This document shows positions 31,301-39,098 of a stretch of DNA of 64,000 nucleotides, in pieces. Position numbers and translations under genes: made by a program. The notes beneath the pieces are model-generated. The model worked only from the letters and a program-made list of their open reading frames with translations, was not told the DNA's origin and searched no databases. Position 1 is the stretch's first letter, and the number at the start of each line of letters is the position of its first letter. The DNA is from an uncultured Halomonas sp. (GTDB lineage Bacteria > Pseudomonadota > Gammaproteobacteria > Pseudomonadales > Halomonadaceae), in NCBI RefSeq assembly GCF_947493865.1, contig NZ_CANLTC010000008.1, positions 1-64,000 on the forward strand, in the 5' to 3' direction.

Positions 31301-31492
31301 CTCTATGACGAGGCGGTGATGTTCGTTACCGAAACGCGTCGCGCCTCGATCTCCGCAGTACAGCGTCGCTTCAAGATCGGGTACAACCGCGCTGCGCGTC
31401 TGGTCGAGTCGATGGAGTCTGCGGGGGTCGTTTCTTCCATGGGGAGTAATGGGGGGCGTGAGGTGCTAGCACCCCCTCCCGTAGGCGATTGA
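28325..31492 (+). CDS. ftsK: DNA translocase FtsK
   Basis: Division protein that anchors at the septum and pumps chromosomal DNA toward dif for XerCD resolution. The N-terminal part (to about residue 210) has four hydrophobic segments. A long Pro/Gln/Glu/Ser-rich linker follows, to about residue 560. The RecA-like motor has Walker [13 protein letters not shown] (~710) and Walker [13 protein letters not shown]. The C-terminal gamma winged helix reads [20 protein letters not shown]. The start is uncertain: the open frame reaches TTG 28283, but TTG 28325 has GAGGGG 6 bases upstream, giving 1,055 residues. lolA follows, as in E. coli. Confidence 0.95.
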   Translation: MSVKKKSMSRRQSTAQAKEKARRFGLRLQGSTREGVVIVLLAACVFLLLALFSYMPQDPGWSQSGPEQDVVNWMGRIGAWLSDVLYSLFGVSALWWPGMLGFAAWRLMRRREVRLEWDATALAVRAGGFVLLLLATTSLGALHFYSPDGELPYSAGGILGEGLRDALVPLVGLRGATLLSIASFLCGFPLFSGLSWLTVMDELGMRAQRLLRWLRSQFGGAREQLARTREAQQERREARQEENRDQEGRQPSGAGDESSFDQDETLPWWRRWLPLGRGKESSTHLDHWQTEPALAGGQRLEPHFDAHQNARQQASSFDEPGMPLRAERDTSTTIPWEVPARTPSAKQPGAAYTAQEARLQSAFSAAPTQQPTHPSGADNEARIPASLRRPVPAEASELSGSTSPSSATPSTTSDQQTLSPTPPTQETPHQHAREQRAFASSVSSSASVARQEPPDINLNDWDEKEEKDDSPLLTWGDATTAAVRETAQEGDAQAQGDINAQEDIRTHEENGPGPQIATAEQAQAAAADPQGPTLWTVEHLQSQRPNLGDLSDEPDGDLPSTRLLTPPDPAKPNYSPQQLADMAELLEARLREYGVKAEVVETWPGPVITRFEIKPAAGVKVSKISNLAKDLARSLMVKSVRVVEVIPGRPTVGIEIPNPNRAMIRLSEVTDSDAFQQPSSALTLALGHDIGGGPVVANLGKMPHLLVAGTTGSGKSVGVNAMLISMLLKATPAEVRMIMVDPKMLELSVYDGIPHLLAPVVTDMKEAANSLRWCVAEMERRYKLMAAMGVRNIAGFNAKLNEAEQAGAQVADPLWEPQPWQMHEQPPVLEKLPYIVVVIDEFADMFMIVGKKVEELIARLAQKARAAGIHLILATQRPSVDVVTGLIKANIPTRMAFQVSSKVDSRTILDQGGAEALLGHGDMLYLPAGSGMPTRVHGAFVDDDEVHRVVEDWKRRGEPEYIEEILTGGVNAEALAGLEAEGGDGDDAEQDALYDEAVMFVTETRRASISAVQRRFKIGYNRAARLVESMESAGVVSSMGSNGGREVLAPPPVGD

Positions 31493-31646
31493 ATAAATGA
31501 TTGATTATTCGACAATGCCGGCGCGAGCGAAATCATGCAATCAATGAGGAAAAGTGATTTCGCAACAGCAGTTGTCCTGAATCCGTGGTCAATGAACCGA
31601 GACAATGACGCGTAGTGAAGATCGAACAGTGAACAGAGGAGCAGGC

Positions 31647-32279
31647 ATGAAGGTGTCAAGCAGACTGGCAGCAATGGGAATGGCACTGATGATGCCGCTG
31701 GCCGTAAGCGCCGACGAGCAGGCCGCTTCGCGGCTTACGAGCTTGCTCGAACCCCTCGAAACCTATTCCGCGGGTTTCGAGCAGCAGATTCTCGATAGCT
31801 CCGGCTCTCGTCTTCAGAGTGCGGAGGGTTCCATGCTGCTGTCCCGTCCGGGCAAGTTCCGCTGGGAAGTGAATGAGCCCTATAAGCAGGTCGTGGTGTC
31901 CGATGGCGAAGAGATCTATCTGTACGATCCCGACCTGGCGCAGGTGACGGTACAGCCGCTGGATACCCGGGTGACGCATACTCCCGCGCTGCTGTTGTCC
32001 GGCAGTGCCGACGCGCTGGCGGACGATTATGAGGTGGCGCGCCAGCAGCAGGGGGCTACCGAAACGTTCAGCCTGATACCCAAGAGCCCGGATACGCTGT
32101 TCGAGCAGCTAAAGCTCGTGTTTCATTCCGAGAAATTGAAAGGGCTGCGCATGAATGACAGCACCGGCCAGCAGACAGCTATCAGCTTCCAGAACCCGCA
32201 GCTCAATCAATCGATCGATCCGTCCACCTTCGAGTTTGAAATCCCTGAAGGCGTGGATGTGATTCGTGAGTCTCGCTAA
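31647..32279 (+). CDS. lolA: outer-membrane lipoprotein carrier protein
   Basis: Periplasmic chaperone that moves lipoproteins from LolCDE to LolB. It has 210 residues with a signal peptide cleaved after about AVSA (residue 22). The beta-sheet core carries the conserved lipid-cavity start (LETYSAGFEQQILDSSG) and FRWEVNEPYKQVVVSDG. The start at 31647 has AGAGGAG just upstream. It follows ftsK, the same order as E. coli ftsK-lolA-rarA, although rarA is here on the opposite strand. Confidence 0.95.
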   Translation: MKVSSRLAAMGMALMMPLAVSADEQAASRLTSLLEPLETYSAGFEQQILDSSGSRLQSAEGSMLLSRPGKFRWEVNEPYKQVVVSDGEEIYLYDPDLAQVTVQPLDTRVTHTPALLLSGSADALADDYEVARQQQGATETFSLIPKSPDTLFEQLKLVFHSEKLKGLRMNDSTGQQTAISFQNPQLNQSIDPSTFEFEIPEGVDVIRESR

Positions 32280-32297
32280 CGATCGGCGATCAACCTG

Positions 32298-33857
32298 TTA
32301 CAGCAGCCAGTCAATGGGTAGCAACGCGAAGAACTTGACGGACTGACGCTTCCACCAGGAGGTGTTGGGTTCGATGTCGTGGCGTTTGGTCTGACCGTCC
32401 ACCTTGGAAAGCCAGTAGAGGTCGTTCTTCTCACTGAGCCTTACCTGATAGGCGCGGGTGGGAATCTCCTGCTCGAAGGTGCGATGCAAGGCTTGGGCGA
32501 TGCCTGCGTCTTCGATCAGAAACCCCAGTTCGGTATTGAACGTCGCCGAGCGGGGGTCGAAGTTGAAGGAGCCGATGAAAAGCGTTTCGCCATCCAGGGC
32601 AAAGGTCTTGGCATGCAGGCTCGAGCTGGAACTGCTCAAGGGGGCGGGGCTAGTCTTGGGAGACGCATTCTTTTCATTGGATGTCATCTCGAAGAGAGAG
32701 ATTCCTGCCTCGAGCAGTTGCTTGCGCCATTTGGCGTAGCCCGCATGCACCATCGCCACATCCGTGGCCGCCAGGGAGTTGGTGAGCACGTTGATGTTCA
32801 CGCCCTGGTCGGCCAAGCCTGTCAGCAGCCGCGCGCCGTGCCGTGTAGGCACGAAGTAGGCGGACACGATATCGAGGGAGCGTTCGCTGCCCCGAATGAT
32901 CCTTGAGATCTGATCGATCAGATGACCCTTCTGCGACGCTTCGCCGAGTCCCTTGGCGGGATCGTCACTTAGAAGTCTTGTAGGCGCCCAGACAAGATCG
33001 AGTTCGCCGCTGAGTAGCTGGGTGACGATGCTGCTTTCCTCGAGTGCCTTGATGTAGGTCCGGGCATTGGGCTGCTGTTTTATGCGCGCGGTGCGAGACG
33101 ACAGATCCTCCAGCGTGTCAGAGGCGGCCTCGGGAAGCAGTCGGTCCACGGGATAAGCCGACCCGCTGGCCCAGTAGCGATCGAAATCCTCGGAAACCTC
33201 CTGTACCACCGGCCCTATGGCCAGCACATCGAGATCGGAAAACAGCGTGCCATCCGTGGCACCGAAATATTCATCTCCAACATTGCGACCACCGACGATA
33301 GTGGCCTGGTTGTCCGCGGTGAAGGACTTGTTGTGCATGCGCCGATTGGTTCTGGAAAAATCCGTGACAAAACCAATCCAGGGAAGAGAGCGATACTTGA
33401 AGGGGTTGAACAGGCGCACCTCAATGTTGGGGTGTTCGCTCAAGGCCGCCAGCAGGTTGTCCGGCAGGCTGTTGCCGAGATCGTCCAGGAGCAGGCGCAC
33501 CCGGACTCCGCGCCGAGCGGCATCAAGCAGCGCCTGGAGCAGCAAGGTGCCCGTCAGATCGTCCTCCCAGATGTAATACTGCACGTCCAAGGTGCGCTCC
33601 GCGGTGCGGGCCAAGAGCGCTCGCGCGGCAAAAGCGCCTCGCGGATCATCGAGCAGATAGAGTCCACTGACCCCGGGATGCCGGGCAGTGCGTTCGCTGG
33701 CTGACTGGCCGAGCTGGGTTTCTCGGGCCTCGTCCAGGGGCAGGAAGGAGGATGACGGCCGTGCTTCGAGTTTGGGTAACGAGGTGCACCCGCTCAAGAG
33801 TGATAGGCTGAGCAAGGAGGCTGCGACACCGAAAGCCGGTGCGTATTTCAGGGGCAT
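32298..33857 (-). CDS. phospholipase D-family lipoprotein (ClsC/YmdC-like)
   Basis: A 519-residue protein with two HxKx4D (HKD) motifs, in the order expected for a cardiolipin-synthase/PLD enzyme: HNKSFTADN (~173) and HAKTFALDG (~413), each followed by a GGRN/GSFN motif. The start at 33857 has AAGGA upstream and gives a signal peptide with lipobox LLSGC, so it is probably a lipoprotein. The open frame to 34091 would overlap rarA. Closest in type to E. coli ClsC, which joins phosphatidylethanolamine and phosphatidylglycerol; ClsC itself is not a classical lipoprotein, so function is tentative. It lies between lolA and rarA, a position where E. coli has nothing. Confidence 0.85.
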   Translation of the reverse strand: MPLKYAPAFGVAASLLSLSLLSGCTSLPKLEARPSSSFLPLDEARETQLGQSASERTARHPGVSGLYLLDDPRGAFAARALLARTAERTLDVQYYIWEDDLTGTLLLQALLDAARRGVRVRLLLDDLGNSLPDNLLAALSEHPNIEVRLFNPFKYRSLPWIGFVTDFSRTNRRMHNKSFTADNQATIVGGRNVGDEYFGATDGTLFSDLDVLAIGPVVQEVSEDFDRYWASGSAYPVDRLLPEAASDTLEDLSSRTARIKQQPNARTYIKALEESSIVTQLLSGELDLVWAPTRLLSDDPAKGLGEASQKGHLIDQISRIIRGSERSLDIVSAYFVPTRHGARLLTGLADQGVNINVLTNSLAATDVAMVHAGYAKWRKQLLEAGISLFEMTSNEKNASPKTSPAPLSSSSSSLHAKTFALDGETLFIGSFNFDPRSATFNTELGFLIEDAGIAQALHRTFEQEIPTRAYQVRLSEKNDLYWLSKVDGQTKRHDIEPNTSWWKRQSVKFFALLPIDWLL

Positions 33858-33900
33858 GAGAAAATCCTTTTCTTTTGAGTCCCGGTTGGGCTTTGAGCGT

Positions 33901-35238
33901 TTAACGCTTCCTGTCGGCTTGTTCGTCCAGTTGCGCGCGATACTCCTGCATCTGTTTGAAACGTTTTTCCTGGCCCTGTTCGCTGGGCTCGAAGAAGCGG
34001 GTCTTGGGTAACCCATCCGGCCAGCAATCGTGAGCGCTGCCCGCCGGATAGCCCTCGGGTTCCTTGTGGGCGTAGCGATAGCCTTCACCATGACCCAGGG
34101 AAGCCATCAATTTGGTCGGCGCATTGCGTAGATAGACGGGAACCTCCAGATCCGGATGCTCCTTGGCAAACTTCCTGGCGCCCTGCCAGGCGCGTTCGAT
34201 GGCATTGCTCTTGGGTGCTACCGCCAGATGAATGGCAGCGTGGGCGATGGCCCGCTGGCCTTCGTAATCTCCCAGGCGTAGATAGGCATCCCAGGCGGCG
34301 ATGACCAGCGGCAGGGCACGCGGTTCGGCATTGCCAACATCCTCGGAGGCGATGGCTGCTAGCCGCCGCACCACATCGAGTGGATCGCCCCCGCCTTGCA
34401 TGAACTGGGCCATATATAGCAGTGCCGCATCAGGTCGGGACGAGCGGATCGATTTGTGGATTGCCGAGAGCAGATCGTAATAGTGATCGCCTTGCTTGTC
34501 GAAAGCGCTGGCCTGATACCCGATGACTTCCTCGAGGGCGTCTCTCTTCAAATACTCCTTGCCGTCCTCGACGTGGGTGAAGTCACAGGCGGTTTCCAGC
34601 AGCCCAAGTGCACGCCTTGCATCGCCACCGCTGGCCCGGGCAAGCACTGTCAGTACTTCGTCATCGGCCTGGATGCGACGCTTGCCAAGACCGTTTTCCT
34701 CATCGTCCAGGGCATGGCGCAGTACGTGACGAAGCTCGGCGTCGTCGAGTTTCTTGAGCACATAGACCCGAGCCCTGGACAGTAGAGCAGAGTTGACCTC
34801 GAAGGAGGGATTTTCCGTGGTGGCACCGATCAATGTCAGCAAGCCGGATTCCACGTGGGGCAACAAGGCGTCCTGCTGGCTCTTGTTGAGGCGATGAATT
34901 TCATCGAGGAACAACACCGTGGGGCGCTGCTGGCTCTGGGCGACCCGGGCGCGCTCCACGGCGGCGCGAATCTCCTTGACCCCCGCCATGACGGCCGATA
35001 AGTGCTCCAGTTGAGCCCCGGACGCCTCGGCCAATATCTCCGCCAGGGTGGTCTTGCCCACGCCCGGCGGGCCCCACAGGATCATCGAGCGCAATACGCC
35101 ACTTTCGGCCATGCGGCGCAAGGGCTTGTCGGGGCCGACCAGCGCCTGCTGCCCCGTGTAGTCATCAAGACTGCGGGGACGCATGCGAAAGGCCAGGGGA
35201 GCGCTGTCGCTCTGGGCATGTTGACTGAACAGATCCAT
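33901..35238 (-). CDS. rarA: replication-associated recombination protein A (MgsA/RarA AAA+ ATPase)
   Basis: A clamp-loader-like AAA+ ATPase acting at stalled forks, 445 residues. Walker A is [10 protein letters not shown] (~55-64) and Walker B is [19 protein letters not shown]; sensor and arginine-finger regions follow ([18 protein letters not shown]). The C-terminal tetramerisation region is present ([22 protein letters not shown]). It is followed on the same strand by the PLD lipoprotein, 43 bases downstream. In E. coli rarA follows lolA; here that link is kept but with the strand switched. Confidence 0.95.
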   Translation of the reverse strand: MDLFSQHAQSDSAPLAFRMRPRSLDDYTGQQALVGPDKPLRRMAESGVLRSMILWGPPGVGKTTLAEILAEASGAQLEHLSAVMAGVKEIRAAVERARVAQSQQRPTVLFLDEIHRLNKSQQDALLPHVESGLLTLIGATTENPSFEVNSALLSRARVYVLKKLDDAELRHVLRHALDDEENGLGKRRIQADDEVLTVLARASGGDARRALGLLETACDFTHVEDGKEYLKRDALEEVIGYQASAFDKQGDHYYDLLSAIHKSIRSSRPDAALLYMAQFMQGGGDPLDVVRRLAAIASEDVGNAEPRALPLVIAAWDAYLRLGDYEGQRAIAHAAIHLAVAPKSNAIERAWQGARKFAKEHPDLEVPVYLRNAPTKLMASLGHGEGYRYAHKEPEGYPAGSAHDCWPDGLPKTRFFEPSEQGQEKRFKQMQEYRAQLDEQADRKR

Positions 35239-35570
35239 GAAAATGACTCGTGCTGAAGTAATCTGGGTGACCGATTTCGTTTGAACTGGACTGACGATAA
35301 ACCTTTGGCGACAATTTTGGCGAGCGTAATGAGCAAGTAACGGCTAGGGTAAACATTCGAGTCGGGAAAGCGCACCTCGAATCGCATTTTTGACTCTGCT
35401 CAGCCCCAGAGGGTGTTTACAAAATAGGCGAACGAAGGCAAGACAAGGCGAAATTGAATGAGAAAACGCAGTTTACGTGGTGTAAATGAGTATTTTGAGT
35501 TTAATTTCAACGCTGTATTGCCGAGAGCAGGCATTTTGTAAACACCCTCTCAGCATAAGGAGGTATTACC
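35239..35570. other. intergenic region holding a short inverted-repeat element
   Basis: No gene is supported between rarA and the hemerythrin-fold gene. The right half is occupied by the 143-bp element at 35408-35550. A strong AAGGAGG ribosome-binding site follows at about 35556-35562, immediately downstream of the element, so the element may supply or shift the promoter of the next gene. Confidence 0.6.
35408..35550. mobile_element. 143-bp palindromic MITE/REP-like element
   Basis: Perfect 18-bp terminal inverted repeats (35408-35425 and 35533-35550; left arm agagggtgtttacaaaat). The inner halves are also roughly complementary, meeting at GTTTAC-gtggt-GTAAAT around 35472-35488. The whole element could fold into one long hairpin. 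No open frame. No clean target duplication; CAGC occurs near both ends but is not flush with the left arm. Seventeen bases of one arm recur at 61-77. Confidence 0.78.
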
Positions 35571-36128
35571 ATGCCCATGCTGACTCAGTTGCGACGTGAT
35601 CATGCCAACATGGCGCGGTTGCTTCATGTGCTATCGCTCAAGCACAGAACGTTGGCCCATGGTAAGCGTCCCGATTTCCAACTGGTGCGAGAAGTCGTGG
35701 ACTACATTCTCGACTATATGAATACCTTCACCATACCCCTGGAGCGGCTCTACAGTGAGCATCTGCTGGCCAAGGCGCCTGAGGCCGACGAATTGAGCGG
35801 TCGCCTGGCTACCGATTATCAGGCGCTGCACGAACGACTCAAACAGCTATCCGATAACATCGACATGATCCTGATGGACGCCGTGGTGCCCATGGATCGC
35901 TTTGCCGACGATCTCAAGGCCTACCTGGACGCACACCGGGCCTATCTGCGCGCCGAGCGCGAACAGCTATTCCCGCTCTTTCGGGAGTATCTGACCGATG
36001 AGGATCAGCAGCGCCTGCTCAAGATGCTTCCCGAAGGAGCGGAATCGAGCCTCTTGCAGCTGCAGGAGGCTTATCCTCAATTGTATGCGGAGTTCAAGGA
36101 GGCGCCGTCTCCCTTCGACCGGGAATAG
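35571..36128 (+). CDS. hemerythrin-fold domain protein lacking usual iron ligands
   Basis: A 185-residue, all-helical cytoplasmic protein. The N-terminal pattern (LRRDHANMARLLHVL, then VVDYILDYMNTF) matches hemerythrin/HHE cation-binding proteins. However, where the family has HHPKED the sequence reads TIPLER, and where it has HxxxEE it reads YLRAER. So two or more metal-binding histidines are missing, although several glutamates remain. It may be a structural or altered-metal member. GGAGG precedes the start. The MITE-like element ends 20 bases upstream. Function unknown. Confidence 0.78.
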   Translation: MPMLTQLRRDHANMARLLHVLSLKHRTLAHGKRPDFQLVREVVDYILDYMNTFTIPLERLYSEHLLAKAPEADELSGRLATDYQALHERLKQLSDNIDMILMDAVVPMDRFADDLKAYLDAHRAYLRAEREQLFPLFREYLTDEDQQRLLKMLPEGAESSLLQLQEAYPQLYAEFKEAPSPFDRE

Positions 36129-36157
36129 CGGTGGCAAAGGCAAGGTGGCGATCGCTA

Positions 36158-37420
36158 TCAGCCTGAGCGTACGCTGGGTAGTTCGTCCCAGCGTGTCGTG
36201 TAACCTGCGGAGCGGTGGCGGCTGTTCATGCGCCATGCGCTCTGCTGTTGTTGTACACCCAGGGTCAATGCCTCGCGTCCATAGCGTTGACGAATGACGT
36301 CCCAGGCCTGCATCAGCGCTTCCTGACGCACCGGCTCGCAGCCATCGAGCAGAGACGGCTGACTATGGCGCCGCGGACTCAGTTCGCTGAGCATGACACC
36401 CATTTTCTGATAGGCATAGCCTGGTCGCCAGAGCCTTTCCAGCAGCCGCTGGGCCTGACGATTGAGTCGCACCGTATCGGCACTCGCGAACGATAATGAC
36501 GTCCATAGCGGGTGATGCTGTTGAGGGCCAGGGTTATGGCGGCTGGTGCGTAAAAAGACGCCCACGGCGCCTGCAAGCATGCCGTCCCGGCGCAGCTTTT
36601 CGCCAGCGCGCTGGCAGTGATGGCGCAATGCCTCGCTGAGTTGCCCGGGATCGTTCAACAGGCGGCCGAAGGAGCGCGAACAAAGGATGCTGCGGCGCGG
36701 TGACTCCAGATCCTGGGCTTCCATGCACGCTGTTCCCTTTAGCTCCCGAGCCGTGCGCGCCACCACCACACTAAAGCGTTTGCGCAGCCAGGGCTCGGGG
36801 GCGTCGCGCAGGGCAGCGGCAGTGCTGATTTTCAGATCGCCGAGTTGCAGCGCAAGTCGTGCGCCGATGCCCCATACTTCCTTGACCGGTAGCCGATGCA
36901 GATAGTGATCGAGAGCAGGGGAAGCAGCATCGGGCCAGGTGCACACCTGGGGCCGGCCGGGCATGCGCTTGGCTTGATGATTGGCCAGCTTGGCCAGGGT
37001 GCGGGTCGGGGCGATACCCAGCGATACGGGTAACCCCACTTCGCGCTCCACCCGTTTTACCAGATCACGCCCCAGATTCTCGAGATCGCCATTCATGCCA
37101 CGAAGATCGAGAAAGCACTCGTCGATGGAGTAGGGTTCCAGGGCGGGCACATGTTGGGCCAGCACACGTTGCACGCGGCCTGAAAGATCGCCATAGAGTG
37201 CATAATTGGATGATTTGAGTACCAGTTTCTGACGCTGAGCAACGGGGATCTTGTGCGCGGGAATACCCATGGCTACGCCAATCGCCTTGAGCTCCTCGGA
37301 GCGCGCAATCACGCAACCGTCATTGTTCGACAATACGCCCACCGGAACACCTTCCAGGGCAGGATCGAACAAGCGCTCGCAGCTGACGAAGAAGTTGTTG
37401 CAATCGATAAGGGCGTACAT
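36158..37420 (-). CDS. umuC: DNA polymerase V catalytic subunit
   Basis: Y-family translesion polymerase, 420 residues, close to E. coli UmuC. The catalytic carboxylates lie in [10 protein letters not shown] and [10 protein letters not shown]; the little-finger and C-terminal UmuC-specific regions are present ([22 protein letters not shown]). The start at 37420 lies 3 bases after the umuD stop, so the pair is coupled. It is driven by the SOS box upstream of umuD. Its partner UmuD lacks the protease residues (see that entry), so activation of this polymerase may not follow the E. coli scheme. Confidence 0.95.
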   Translation of the reverse strand: MYALIDCNNFFVSCERLFDPALEGVPVGVLSNNDGCVIARSEELKAIGVAMGIPAHKIPVAQRQKLVLKSSNYALYGDLSGRVQRVLAQHVPALEPYSIDECFLDLRGMNGDLENLGRDLVKRVEREVGLPVSLGIAPTRTLAKLANHQAKRMPGRPQVCTWPDAASPALDHYLHRLPVKEVWGIGARLALQLGDLKISTAAALRDAPEPWLRKRFSVVVARTARELKGTACMEAQDLESPRRSILCSRSFGRLLNDPGQLSEALRHHCQRAGEKLRRDGMLAGAVGVFLRTSRHNPGPQQHHPLWTSLSFASADTVRLNRQAQRLLERLWRPGYAYQKMGVMLSELSPRRHSQPSLLDGCEPVRQEALMQAWDVIRQRYGREALTLGVQQQQSAWRMNSRHRSAGYTTRWDELPSVRSG

Positions 37421-37422
37421 GT

Positions 37423-37857
37423 TCAGCAAGGCCTGCGGCAGTCGTGAATGACATGGCAAACCAGCCCCCAGATGCGGTAGTCATCGTTGCCTTCCAGAGG
37501 CAAGCATGCCTGGCGTGAGTCGCCGCCGCGCAGCCACCAGCGCGACCCTTGGCCTTCCAGCCGGTACAGGGCAAGCTCGCCATTGACGACGGCCACCAGC
37601 CATTGGCCTGGCATCGCCCTCTGAGAACGATCGACGATCAGCAAGTCGCCCTCATGAAAGCCGGCATCGTTCAAGGTGTCCCCCGACACCCGCATGAAAA
37701 AGGTCGAGGCCGGCCGGGGGATAAGGTAGTGATTGAGATCCAGCGGTGCTTCCTGGTAGTCATCCGCCGGAGAGGGGAAGCCACTGGCACCGCGTCGCTC
37801 TCCAAGCTGACTCGTTGATCCTGGGAGCGTGGTGGCGGCGAAGTGGCGGATGGTCAT
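37423..37857 (-). CDS. umuD: UmuD-like protein with altered Ser-Lys protease dyad
   Basis: A 144-residue protein of the UmuD/LexA peptidase S24 fold, upstream of and coupled to umuC. The N-terminal segment carries the conserved GFPSPADDY next to the cleavage site, but the bond would be Ser25-Gly26 rather than Cys-Gly or Ala-Gly. Aligning SGDTLNDAG with E. coli SGDSMIDGG puts Thr61 where the catalytic Ser60 should be. Aligning [10 protein letters not shown] with VDGEFTVKKL puts Tyr98 where Lys97 should be. Self-cleavage to UmuD' therefore looks impossible by the normal mechanism. The start at 37857 follows from family length; the frame to 37962 would cover the SOS box. Confidence 0.9.
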   Translation of the reverse strand: MTIRHFAATTLPGSTSQLGERRGASGFPSPADDYQEAPLDLNHYLIPRPASTFFMRVSGDTLNDAGFHEGDLLIVDRSQRAMPGQWLVAVVNGELALYRLEGQGSRWWLRGGDSRQACLPLEGNDDYRIWGLVCHVIHDCRRPC

Positions 37858-37892
37858 GGAGTCTCCAAAGGTAAAGAGTGTCGACGAATTTA

Positions 37893-37912
37893 TACTGTAA
37901 AAATAAACAGTA
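37893..37912 (-). promoter_or_regulatory. LexA (SOS) box upstream of umuDC
   Basis: The sequence TACTGTAAAAATAAACAGTA is an almost perfect LexA operator (CTGT-N8-ACAG, CTGT at 37895-37898 and ACAG at 37907-37910). It lies about 35-55 bases upstream of the umuD start and should repress umuDC until DNA damage. Confidence 0.93.
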
Positions 37913-37979
37913 TTTGGTTCGCCGACAACCCCTGGATACAAATTCCTGCCCGAGCCATTCACCGCTTCTCTAGGATAAT

Positions 37980-39077
37980 CTAGGATAAAAGGCTCATGAA
38001 GCGCTTGACCAGATTACCTCCAGAGCGGCTTGCGATGCTGGGTTCGGCACGAAAGACGTCTGCATGGATGTCGACTGGCGAGACGCCTTTGGTGATGCCC
38101 ATCTCGCTGACCGCCTCCACCAGCCCTGGTGAACCGGCGATATACAGCTGGATACCGGCCAAGGAGTCGAAATCCGCGGCGAAGGCTTGATGCAGGGTGC
38201 CATGACGATATGTTGCGGTGAGAGGAGTGCCCGTTGATACATTGTTCACTTGCGGATTCCCTGTCTGGGTGAACTCCCGTAGAACGATGTGCACTTGCAG
38301 ATTGGGGTACGTCTCGGCCAACCACCTTAGCTCTTCTTCGGCGTGGATATCGTCACGTTCTCTGACCCCGTAATAGAGGTTAATGACCTGCTGTGGCTGC
38401 CTGGACAACGCACTGCGCAGGATTGCCAGGATGGGGGCAAGACCGGTGCCGCCCGCTACCGCCAGGAGCGGACCGTCATGCTCATCTCGCAGATAGGCGG
38501 TGCCGAAGGGGCCTTCCAGGTGCACGGCATCGCCTGGTTGCAGGTGTCGGGCGATGTGATCGCTGACCACCCCCTCCGGCAGGTGCGCGATATGGAATTC
38601 CAGCAGGTCGGCGCCGGGCAGATTGGCCATGGAGTAGGAGCGTGCCGGCAGGTCGCCAATCCGCAGGCGCGCGTACTGGCCTGCCATGAATTCCATCGGG
38701 GCGCCGTCGAGGGACAACCAGAGCCGAATCACGGAGCGCGACACCCGCTCTAGCCCATGAACCGTTGCCCGGTGCCTGGCGGGGGCATGGATGGGAGGCT
38801 GCACATCCGTTGCCTGCCAGCACACGACGACATCCGTCTTGGGTTGGCAGCGACAGGCGAGCACGAGCCCGCTTTTTCGCTCTTCGGTACTTAACGCATC
38901 GGCCAGGCAGGGATCGTGGCGGACTTCGCCCTGCACCAGCTGCGTCTTGCACTGACCGCACTCGCCAGAGCGGCAATCGTGAGGATAGGGGACACCGGCC
39001 TTGAGTGCCGCATCGAGTATCGTGCCCTTTGAAACCTCGACCGGGTGGGGCCACTGTTCTATTGTGATCTGTTTCAC
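37980..39077 (-). CDS. 2Fe-2S ferredoxin-NAD(P)H reductase (oxygenase-reductase type)
   Basis: A 365-residue electron-transfer flavoprotein with an N-terminal plant-type ferredoxin domain. Its cluster cysteines read CRSGECGQC, and a fourth lies near residue 75 (LVLACRC). An FAD-binding barrel (RSYSMAN, ~146) and an NAD(P)-binding domain (GGTGLAPILAIL) follow. This is the architecture of naphthalene/phenol-type oxygenase reductases. No oxygenase lies nearby; instead the gene directly follows, by 21 bases, a haem-b membrane protein, which is the likely electron partner. The start is GTG with GAAGGA upstream. The substrate pathway is unknown. Confidence 0.88.
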   Translation of the reverse strand: MKQITIEQWPHPVEVSKGTILDAALKAGVPYPHDCRSGECGQCKTQLVQGEVRHDPCLADALSTEERKSGLVLACRCQPKTDVVVCWQATDVQPPIHAPARHRATVHGLERVSRSVIRLWLSLDGAPMEFMAGQYARLRIGDLPARSYSMANLPGADLLEFHIAHLPEGVVSDHIARHLQPGDAVHLEGPFGTAYLRDEHDGPLLAVAGGTGLAPILAILRSALSRQPQQVINLYYGVRERDDIHAEEELRWLAETYPNLQVHIVLREFTQTGNPQVNNVSTGTPLTATYRHGTLHQAFAADFDSLAGIQLYIAGSPGLVEAVSEMGITKGVSPVDIHADVFRAEPSIASRSGGNLVKRFMSLLS

Positions 39078-39098
39078 TATGACTTCCTTCGCTTCGCG

